Both the position numbers and the translations under genes were made by a program. Positions 22,929 through 29,789 of a stretch of 31,976 nucleotides of DNA are shown in pieces; position 1 is the first letter of the stretch; the number at the start of each line of letters is the position of its first letter. The notes beneath the pieces are model-generated. The model ran no database searches and was not told the DNA's origin. It saw only the letters and a program-made list of their open reading frames with translations. Origin of the DNA: CAYYJM01 sp964471755 (GTDB lineage Bacteria > Planctomycetota > Planctomycetia > Gemmatales > Gemmataceae); NCBI GenBank assembly GCA_964471755.1, contig CAYYJM010000039.1, forward strand, positions 1-31,976, read 5' to 3'.

Positions 22929-24329
22929 TCAGCGGCGCGGTCGCGGACGCGGTGCGTTGCGGCGAGCCGGTGCGTTTTGCGAGCGCGGCTGGGCTTGTGG
23001 CTGCGGTCGATCCGAGTTTGCCGGCCGCTCGGCGGTGGGTTTCGGTTGCCGTGCCGGAGTGACGTTCTGTGTCGGTTGGTACAGGAGCAGACCGACGATC
23101 GTCGAGACCCCCGCACCGATGAGAATCGGCAGGAACGTGGCCGGCTCCCTGGCGAACCCGACGCCGAGAACGACGCCACCTGTGAGCAGCACACCGATCA
23201 GCCAGGCTGGGACTCCGGCCGGTGCTGACGGGGCCTCGATCTTCCGGGGCTTGCTCGCCACACGAGGTGTGGGTGCTTCTTGCGGATCGCTCTCGATCGG
23301 CGGTGCGGCAACGGGCCGCCGCGCACGCGATGGACTGGGCCGGATGGGAGCGACCTCTTCGGGCTGTGGCGGAATCTCGATATCCAGCGAGGTCGGCTCG
23401 AGTTCGTCGGCGGAGTCGTCGCCGTGATCGAGCAGGGCGGTGCCGTGGTCGGCGGGAGCATTTCCCCAGGTGCCGCCCGGGTTCTTGCTACCGCTCAGGC
23501 CGCGCTGGACGCCCGAGCCGGCCGCGACGCGCTGGATCGGCGCGGCACTGACGGCCGCCTGCAAGAGTGACACCAGGGTGACACTTCCGGCCGCGGTCTT
23601 CCTCTCGGCCAGGTTCAGCGAATCGCTCAGGGTGGCGTAGGCGCGCGCAACGCCCGAATCCGGGTTCGACTGGCTGATGATGCGACCGAAGAGAATCTCC
23701 TGGCCGACCTCATCCTCGAAGGGGATGACGTGCGGCAGGACGCGTGAACCGAACCGTCCGCGCAACTCTCGCTCCATGCGATCGCCCGGTGGCTCTCCCT
23801 CGCCGAGAGTCAGCAGGATGCCGCGCATCTGCAGGTGATTCTCGGCCGTCTGGCTGCGCTGGACGAGTTCGAGGAACGCCGGCAGGGTACGGTAGGCCAG
23901 CGGCTCGGCCCGCATGACCAGGATGTATTCGTCGCAGGTGCGGACGAGCTGACCCGGATTGGCTCCCAGAAAGGGGGGCGTATCGACGATCAGGCAGTCG
24001 TAGTGCTTGGCGAAGGCGGGAGCCTTGAGCAGCCGGGCGAGTTCGTCGAAATCGCTGTCGGTGCAGCAGCCCTCGTCGTAAGGGCTGATCACGTCGAGGC
24101 CCGGAAGCACATTCGCGACCAGGGCTCCGGGCAGATCGATGCCGGCCTGGCGGAGCGACTGTCTCTCGGGATGGGCAGACAGGTTCAGGGCCCCGCTGAT
24201 GCTACTCAGCGGATCGGCGTCGAGCAGCAGAACCCGCGCACCAGCCTGGGCCGTGACGGCGGCCAGGTTGAGCGAGGTTGTCGTCTTGCCCACGCCGCCC
24301 TTCTGGCATGCGACCAGGAGCTTCCGCAC
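22929..24329 (-). CDS. ParA-like ATPase with C-terminal membrane hairpin
   Basis: A 466-residue protein. Residues 1-260 are a ParA/MinD-type P-loop ATPase: deviant Walker A K-G-G-V-G-K-T-T at 10-17, then L-L-L-D-A-D-P, and Walker B L-I-V-D-T-P-P-F-L. A long Pro/Ser/Arg-rich linker follows. Two hydrophobic spans lie around 370-415 (W-L-I-G-V-L-L-T-G-G-V-V and I-L-I-G-A-G-V-S-T-I-V-G), then a basic Pro/Arg tail. I chose GTG at 24329 because GGAG lies six bases upstream and the product then begins M-R-K-L-L-V-A; in-frame TTG/GTG codons at 24344 and 24341 lack a site. No parB is adjacent. The membrane anchor argues for positioning or assembly rather than plasmid segregation. It ends 10 bases from the regulator gene. 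Confidence 0.82.
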   Translation of the reverse strand: MRKLLVACQKGGVGKTTTSLNLAAVTAQAGARVLLLDADPLSSISGALNLSAHPERQSLRQAGIDLPGALVANVLPGLDVISPYDEGCCTDSDFDELARLLKAPAFAKHYDCLIVDTPPFLGANPGQLVRTCDEYILVMRAEPLAYRTLPAFLELVQRSQTAENHLQMRGILLTLGEGEPPGDRMERELRGRFGSRVLPHVIPFEDEVGQEILFGRIISQSNPDSGVARAYATLSDSLNLAERKTAAGSVTLVSLLQAAVSAAPIQRVAAGSGVQRGLSGSKNPGGTWGNAPADHGTALLDHGDDSADELEPTSLDIEIPPQPEEVAPIRPSPSRARRPVAAPPIESDPQEAPTPRVASKPRKIEAPSAPAGVPAWLIGVLLTGGVVLGVGFAREPATFLPILIGAGVSTIVGLLLYQPTQNVTPARQPKPTAERPANSDRPQPQAQPRSQNAPARRNAPRPRPRR

Positions 24330-24450
24330 GGCCTTCTCCACCAAATCGGAAACAAGGAGACAAGCCCGGTTGCCGTTCGACCGGCCCGGCTATCCACAAC
24401 CATAGGTCGTAATCCGGGCGGAGGCGTTGTTCCGGGGCAGAATTCGAGGA

Positions 24451-25401
24451 TCATTGCTCCCGATTGATGAGGGCCAGCTGACGGAACAGAGACGCCGGCA
24501 GATCCTCGCTGCGGAACGAGACGCTTCCGTCGGCGAAGAGGAGATGGAGTCCGTCGGGATACAGACCACCGAACGGTCGGCCGGAGCCGAACAGATCGTC
24601 GCTGGTCGGCGGGATGCTGGCGGCCGTGCCGGGTCCGCCACGCGCCCAGGCTCCGCCGCTCGTCGTCCCGGCGACGGCCAGCGTGTAGGAAGTGCCAGCC
24701 TTCAGGTCCGCCGGCCGGATGCGACGGGGATAGCCGAAGAAGCCGGCCCGCGGATCGGTTTCCGGCAGCGCGATCGCGTCCGGGCCGACGCCCGCGATGC
24801 CACGGTAGCTGGTGAAATCGGCCGGCACCGTCTCCGCCGGCGCTCGCGGCGACTGGTACGGCCGTAACGGAACGCGCGCGGGAGCGTTGACGTCGGCCTC
24901 GTAGGCCGCGCTCAGATCGAGCTGCGCCGCCAGGTCGCGGAAGGTGGCCCGACCGCCCTGACGCTGCTCCAGATAGGGCAGCAGCAGCACCATCCAGGAG
25001 AGACGTTCCTCCACTGGCAGGTCGCTGAGCGGGCTCACGGCCCGGGGGTAGGTTCGGTGGTTGGCGGTCTGGAACGTCTCCAGGGCGACGCCGATCTGGC
25101 GTAGATGATTCATGTCGGTGCTGCGGGCCTGGTACGGCTCCAGACTGACGACGATGATGCCGAAGAACCAGAGGACCTGGAGGCCGCAGCCGACCAGGCC
25201 GAGCAGAAGGCCGACCACGGCCAGGCGAGCCCCGTGCTGCCGACCATCGCTCGTGTTGATCTGGACCAGGGCGAGGTAGCCGACGACCAGGGCCGCCACG
25301 CCGGCGGCCAGCCAGAACGAGGGCACCAGAGCGAACAGACCCAGAATCAGGGCCACGATCGCCAGCCGGTTCCGGGTCGGAGTCGTCGCGTTGGTCGTCA
25401 T
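24451..25401 (-). CDS. DUF4190/DUF1559-like membrane protein
   Basis: A 316-residue protein. Two to three membrane spans occupy about 12-90 (L-A-I-V-A-L-I-L-G-L-F-A-L-V, A-L-V-V-G-Y-L-A-L-V, and L-L-L-G-L-V-G-C-G-L), resembling DUF4190. The exposed part resembles DUF1559: M-N-H-L-R-Q-I-G-V-A-L-E-T-F near the start, S-W-M-V-L-L-L-P-Y-L-E-Q, and the closing L-L-F-A-D-G-S-V-S-F-R-S. It lacks the prepilin A-F-T-L-I-E motif, so the domain is held by a multi-span anchor. The ParA-like gene follows after 121 bases on the same strand. The function is unknown. Confidence 0.8.
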   Translation of the reverse strand: MTTNATTPTRNRLAIVALILGLFALVPSFWLAAGVAALVVGYLALVQINTSDGRQHGARLAVVGLLLGLVGCGLQVLWFFGIIVVSLEPYQARSTDMNHLRQIGVALETFQTANHRTYPRAVSPLSDLPVEERLSWMVLLLPYLEQRQGGRATFRDLAAQLDLSAAYEADVNAPARVPLRPYQSPRAPAETVPADFTSYRGIAGVGPDAIALPETDPRAGFFGYPRRIRPADLKAGTSYTLAVAGTTSGGAWARGGPGTAASIPPTSDDLFGSGRPFGGLYPDGLHLLFADGSVSFRSEDLPASLFRQLALINREQ

Positions 25402-25446
25402 CGCTGTTGCGTCTCTTTCTCGCGAACGCTACAACAGAAGGGAGCG

Positions 25447-25458
25447 TATTACGAAATA
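25447..25458. promoter_or_regulatory. AT-rich palindrome before the metal-uptake genes
   Basis: TATTACGAAATA is self-complementary at 10 of 12 positions and stands out as AT-rich in a 91-base divergent region. It lies 34 bases before the ATG of the metal-binding lipoprotein, where a Zur- or MntR-like repressor could act. No known operator consensus is matched closely. Confidence 0.25.
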
Positions 25459-25492
25459 TGTCGTCTCGGTCGCTCTGGGTGGAGGCTGTCCC

Positions 25493-26500
25493 ATGCTGAT
25501 GCGAACGCTCGCGCTCCTCGGTCTGGCGGTCCTGACGTTCCTGACTGGAGGTTGCTCCTCCGCGCCGGGGCCGTTCGATGGGCTGCCGCCGGCTCCGGTC
25601 AAGGTGGTCGTCTCCTTCCCGCCGTTGTACAGTTTCGTGGCGAATGTGGCCGGGGAGCGAGCGGCGATCCTGTCGATCTGCACGACCAGTGGTCCACACG
25701 GCTACGCCTACACGACCGGTGACGCCTACAAGGTGCGTGCGGCCGACGTCGTCTTCGCCCTCGGGCTGGGCTTCGATGACAACTTCATCGACCGGGCTGT
25801 CGTCAACAGTGGGCCGGGGATGAAGGAGCGCGTCGTCAAGCTCGGCGACCGGATCGTCGCGGAGGTCAAGGCGAAGAAGTTGCCCAAAACGCTGCTCCTG
25901 TACGGTGTCTGCGATCACCCGGCGCACCAGGGGCAGGCCCACCACCACGAGGACGACATCGACGCGCACATGTGGAGCGGCATTCCCCAGGCGAAGCGGA
26001 TGGTCGAGTTGATCCGCGATCGGCTGACCGAGATCGATCCGGACGGTGCGGCCGAGTACGAGAAGAACGCCGCCGCCTACCTGGCGAGGCTCGACAAACT
26101 GCGCGACGAGGGTCGGGACCTGCTCAAGGATCGAACCGACCGTCAGCTCGTCACCTTCCACGCCTCGATGGGCTACTTTGCCGATACGTTCAACCTGACC
26201 GTCCTCGACACGATCCGCCGCATTCCCAGCGACGACCGGACCTCGAAGGAGTTCAAGGACCTGGTCGAAAAGTGCGAGCAGGCGCGGGTTCGCACCATCG
26301 CTGTCGAGCCGCAGTATCCCCGAGAGGGCTCCGTTCATCTGCTGGTCAAGGAGTTGAACAAGGTGCTGCCGAAGGACCAGCAGGCGACGGTGATCGAACT
26401 GGATCCGCTGGAGACGGCCCAGCCCGAAGACCTCTCGGCGGAGTGGTACGAGAAGAAGATGCGTGAGAACCTCGACGTCCTCAAGAAGGCGCTGCCGTGA
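25493..26500 (+). CDS. Zn/Mn-type ABC transporter substrate-binding lipoprotein (ZnuA-like)
   Basis: A 335-residue cluster A-I binding protein. The signal ends in L-T-G-G-C-S-S, with lipidation at Cys21. The expected metal ligands are His69 (G-P-H-G-Y), His159 (D-A-H-M-W) and His223 (T-F-H-A-S-M-G-Y-F), with an acidic residue in V-E-P-Q-Y. A His-rich insert (H-P-A-H-Q-G-Q-A-H-H-H-E-D-D) precedes the second ligand, as in zinc-specific ZnuA proteins, so Zn is favoured over Mn. The ATG at 25493 has GGAGG eight bases upstream; the longer frame to 25391 runs into the divergent gene. The stop overlaps the ATPase GTG by four bases. The His69 motif lacks the usual P-x-P that follows. Confidence 0.9.
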   Translation: MLMRTLALLGLAVLTFLTGGCSSAPGPFDGLPPAPVKVVVSFPPLYSFVANVAGERAAILSICTTSGPHGYAYTTGDAYKVRAADVVFALGLGFDDNFIDRAVVNSGPGMKERVVKLGDRIVAEVKAKKLPKTLLLYGVCDHPAHQGQAHHHEDDIDAHMWSGIPQAKRMVELIRDRLTEIDPDGAAEYEKNAAAYLARLDKLRDEGRDLLKDRTDRQLVTFHASMGYFADTFNLTVLDTIRRIPSDDRTSKEFKDLVEKCEQARVRTIAVEPQYPREGSVHLLVKELNKVLPKDQQATVIELDPLETAQPEDLSAEWYEKKMRENLDVLKKALP

Positions 26501-27261
26501 CCAAGCCGCTGCTGGAGTTGCAGGACATCCGCGTCACGCTGGGCAACGTCGAGGTTCTCCGCGGCGTGGACCTGCAATTGACCCGTGGCCGCATTCACGC
26601 CCTGATCGGCCTGAACGGCTCGGGCAAGACGACGCTGCTGCGTGTCCTGATCCACGAGGTGCCGTACGAGGGTACGATCCGCTACTTCTGCGGCCATGAT
26701 CACTCCCGGCCGACGCCGGAGTACGTCGGCTACGTGCCGCAGAAACTGCGCATCGAGGGGCAGTTACCGCTCACGGTGCGAGACCTGTTCGGCCTGGTTC
26801 TCCAGCGAGCGCCGATCTTCCTCGGCATTCACTCCGGGATTCGCCATCGGATGATGAATCTGCTGACCCGTGTCGGAGCGGAGGGGCTGGTCGATCGTCC
26901 GGTGGAGAAGCTGTCGGGCGGTCAGTTACAGCGTGTGCTGCTGGCCCTGGCCCTGGAGCCGACGCCGGAACTGCTGTTGCTCGACGAGCCGGCCGCAGGC
27001 ATCGACTTCCGCGACCAGGAAGCGTTCTACGACCTGATCGCCCGGTTGAACCAGGAGACGGGCGTGACGATCCTGCTGGTGTCGCACGATCTGAGCATGG
27101 TCTCGAAACTGGCCAGCCACGTCTTCTGCCTGGCCGATGGCCGGATCGAGTGCCAGGGCGAACCGCGAACGCTCCTGCACGACGAGACGCTGCGGCGCAC
27201 CTTCGGCGACGGCAGCGCGATCTATCATCACGGCCACTCGCACGGCGAACCGCCGCGTTAG
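26497..27261 (+). CDS. Metal ABC transporter ATP-binding protein (ZnuC-like)
   Basis: A 254-residue ABC ATPase that would energise metal import. Walker A is G-L-N-G-S-G-K-T (38-45), the signature is L-S-G-G-Q-L-Q-R, Walker B L-L-L-L-D-E-P, the D-loop A-A-G-I-D, and the switch His is in L-L-V-S-H-D-L-S-M-V. The V-G-Y-V-P-Q-K segment is typical of the ZnuC/MntB group. The C-terminus is His-rich (Y-H-H-G-H-S-H-G), again suggesting zinc. The GTG start overlaps the stop of the binding protein. A permease normally follows, but the next gene is a convergent oxidoreductase. Confidence 0.92.
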   Translation: MTKPLLELQDIRVTLGNVEVLRGVDLQLTRGRIHALIGLNGSGKTTLLRVLIHEVPYEGTIRYFCGHDHSRPTPEYVGYVPQKLRIEGQLPLTVRDLFGLVLQRAPIFLGIHSGIRHRMMNLLTRVGAEGLVDRPVEKLSGGQLQRVLLALALEPTPELLLLDEPAAGIDFRDQEAFYDLIARLNQETGVTILLVSHDLSMVSKLASHVFCLADGRIECQGEPRTLLHDETLRRTFGDGSAIYHHGHSHGEPPR

Positions 27262-27329
27262 GGAAGGGCGTGCGTGCACCGCAGGGCGGTCGCTAATGAC
27301 GGAAGGGGCTGGACACCCAGTTTAATCGT

Positions 27330-29477
27330 TCATCCGGTGTCACCCGGTGTCCGTTCCACCTGCACCAGGTTGTCGAAGAACGTCGCTCCGCCGCCGAGAT
27401 CGGTCAACGCCGAACTGGTCGTCACGTTGCCGTTGACGCCGTCACGCGTTCGCTTCCGCCACCAGACGCCCTGCGAGACGACCACGCCGGGCCGCACCGT
27501 CGCACCGACCTCCGCACGGGCCAGGAAGCTGCCGCGATCGTTGAAGATGCGCACCCACTGGCCCGTCGTGATGCCACGCATCTCGGCATCCACCGGATGA
27601 ATCTGGACCGTCACCTCGCCGGCCTGCTTCTCCAGGGCCGGCACGTTGACGAACGTCGAGTTCAGAAACGACGGCTCCGGCGGCGACACCATCTGGAGCG
27701 GATACTTCGCCGCCAGGTCCGGCCGCGTCTGCGGGTCCTCGTGCGGCGGGATGTACGTCGGCAGCGGATCGTGACCGAGCCGGGCCAGGCGTTCGCTGTG
27801 GAACTCGCACTTGCCCGACGGCGTGTCGAAGCGGCCCTCCGCGAACGGAGCCCAGTTGATCGGCACGTTGAGCCGCAGCGGGCCTTCCTTCTTCAGCCGC
27901 TCCAGGGTGATGCCGTCGAAGCCGTCTTGTGGCGGATAATGCTTGCCGTTCGCGCCCGGATCGGCCAGGGCCAGCTCGGCGAGTTGCTCGTCGGTCAGGG
28001 CGAACTCGCGATCGGTGAAACCCATCCGGTCGGCGAGCAGACGAAAGACGTCGGTGTTGCACCGCGCCTCGGCCAGCGGAGCGATCGCAGGCGTGTTCAC
28101 CTGAACGTAGAGATGGCCGTACGAGGCGAGGATGTCGAAGTGTTCCAGTTGCGTCGTCGCTGGCAGCACGATGTCAGCGAAATCGGCCGTGTCGGTCGGG
28201 AACTGCTCGTGGACGACGGTGAAGAGATCCTCCCGCCGCAGGCCGGCGACGACCCGGTTCTGATCCGGACAGACGGCCGCCGGGTTGCTGTTGTAGACGA
28301 ACAGCGCCTTGACCGGCGGCCCGGGCAGGTCGCCGTGAAGGGCCTCGGCCAGGCTCGTCATGTTGATCGTGCGCGTGCCCGGCGAAATCAGGTCGGGCCG
28401 CTCCAGTCGATGGGCCGTCCGGGCGAACGGGTAGGCGGCGCTGGTACTGAGCAGAGCCCCGCCACCGACATCCCGCCAGGAACCGAGGACGGCCGGCAGG
28501 CAGGTGATGGTCCGCACGGCCATGCCGCCGCCACCGTGCCGTTGCAGACCGTAGTTCAGGCGAATCAGGCTCGGCCGATTCGTCGCCAGTTCGTGGGCCA
28601 GCGTCTCGATCGTCTCGATCGGCAGGCCGGTGATCGCTGCCACCTTCGCCGGTGGGTAGTCGTTCAGGACCCGATCTCGCAGCTGCTCCGCGCCGAGGGT
28701 GTGGCGGTCGAGGTAGTCCTGATCCTGGCGGTCATCGCGGAAGAGGACGTGCATGATCCCCAGGGCCAGGGCAGCGTCGGTGCCGGGCCGGATCGGAATC
28801 CACCAGTCACTGCGCTCGGCGGTTCGACAGCGGAATGGATCGATGGTGACGATTTTCACCGGCGGGCTGACGCCGCGCCGCTCGCCTTGTTTTTTTGCCT
28901 GGAGCATCAGCGTCCAGAGGTGCTGATTCGTGACCGCCGTGTTCGAGCCCCAGTTGACGATGTACCGACTGTGGACGACCGTCTCGGGATCGAGGAAGGC
29001 GCGCGTGCCGAGGGTGTAGTCGCAGCCGACCATGCCGGCCGTGGCGCAGATGGTGCGATCGAGCAGCGACGCTCCGAGGCGGTGGAAGAAGACGCGATCG
29101 AGGCTGCCATACTGGAGCTTGCCCATCGTCCCGGCGTAGCTGTAGGGCAGGATCGCCTGGGGGCCGTCCGGCGAGGCGGCGATGGCACGGAAGCGAGCCG
29201 TGATCGTGTCGAGCGCCTCGTCCCAGGAAATACGCTCGAAGCGGCCAGTGCCCTTGGGGCCGATGCGCTTCATCGGATACTTGAGGCGGTCGGGATGGTA
29301 GACGCGATCGAGGTAGTTGGCCACCTTGCCGCAGACGAACCCCTGCGTGAAGGAATGCTCGGCGTTCCCCTTCAGGGAGACGGCCCGGCCCTGATCGACC
29401 TCGATTACCATGTTGCAAGTGTCGGGGCAATCATGGGGGCAGACGGCCTGCACCACCGCAAGCGACTGGCGCTTCAT
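27330..29477 (-). CDS. Molybdopterin oxidoreductase with 4Fe-4S site
   Basis: A 715-residue single-subunit member of the DMSO-reductase superfamily. The N-terminal 4Fe-4S site uses Cys13, Cys17, Cys21 (C-P-H-D-C-P-D-T-C) and Cys49 (F-V-C-G-K). The molybdopterin domains show I-S-W-D-E-A-L-D-T-I, R-Y-I-V-N-W-G-S-N, F-V-Y-N-S-N-P-A and D-I-V-L-P-A-T-T-Q-L-E. The C-terminal domain has a late G-V-N-G-N-V-T-T-S-S-A-L-T-D. No Tat signal is seen, so it should be cytoplasmic. A GGGAGGG lies eight bases before the ATG. No ferredoxin-like or membrane subunit is adjacent, so the electron partner and substrate are unknown. Confidence 0.92.
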   Translation of the reverse strand: MKRQSLAVVQAVCPHDCPDTCNMVIEVDQGRAVSLKGNAEHSFTQGFVCGKVANYLDRVYHPDRLKYPMKRIGPKGTGRFERISWDEALDTITARFRAIAASPDGPQAILPYSYAGTMGKLQYGSLDRVFFHRLGASLLDRTICATAGMVGCDYTLGTRAFLDPETVVHSRYIVNWGSNTAVTNQHLWTLMLQAKKQGERRGVSPPVKIVTIDPFRCRTAERSDWWIPIRPGTDAALALGIMHVLFRDDRQDQDYLDRHTLGAEQLRDRVLNDYPPAKVAAITGLPIETIETLAHELATNRPSLIRLNYGLQRHGGGGMAVRTITCLPAVLGSWRDVGGGALLSTSAAYPFARTAHRLERPDLISPGTRTINMTSLAEALHGDLPGPPVKALFVYNSNPAAVCPDQNRVVAGLRREDLFTVVHEQFPTDTADFADIVLPATTQLEHFDILASYGHLYVQVNTPAIAPLAEARCNTDVFRLLADRMGFTDREFALTDEQLAELALADPGANGKHYPPQDGFDGITLERLKKEGPLRLNVPINWAPFAEGRFDTPSGKCEFHSERLARLGHDPLPTYIPPHEDPQTRPDLAAKYPLQMVSPPEPSFLNSTFVNVPALEKQAGEVTVQIHPVDAEMRGITTGQWVRIFNDRGSFLARAEVGATVRPGVVVSQGVWWRKRTRDGVNGNVTTSSALTDLGGGATFFDNLVQVERTPGDTG

Positions 29478-29789
29478 CCACGAACCCTCCCGGGCGATGA
29501 GGACAGTCTACCAGATTCCGTGCGGGAAGGGGAAATCCTACCGTCGAGAGGATCGGTCTCTCCGGGAGAGTCGGTGAAAATTCATGGCAGGGTCTTGCAG
29601 CGGCGCGTCGGTCCTGTCACACTCAGGGATAGGGTGAGCCGATCGCGGCTTTCGCCCGGATCCATCCGTGTGTGGGGAGAATCCGACAACGATTTTCCTC
29701 CAGGTCCCTATCCTCGACGTATAGTGGTGAGGAAGCACTGCGCGAGTTTTCGCGGCACGGAACCGATCGGTCGCGGTACAGGTAGCTCG
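29478..29789. other. Divergent region between the oxidoreductase and the kinase
   Basis: These 312 bases have no convincing reading frame. TATAGT at 29720-29725 could be a -10 element for the kinase, but no good -35 stands at 16-18 bases. A small CTCTC/GAGAG hairpin lies near 29560. Nothing else is recognised. Confidence 0.6.

Noticed and set aside
24390..24398. DnaA-box-like CTATCCACA upstream of the ParA-like gene
   Set aside because: It is a single site with one mismatch, and such matches are expected by chance every few kilobases. There is no box cluster, AT-rich unwinding region, dnaA or parB.
24206..26338. 710-codon open frame on the minus strand
   Set aside because: It crosses three real genes in the wrong frame or strand, and its product is low-complexity Arg/Gly/Asp sequence.
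29720..29725. TATAGT as kinase promoter
   Set aside because: No acceptable -35 element stands at 16-18 bases, so it is mentioned only within the intergenic description.
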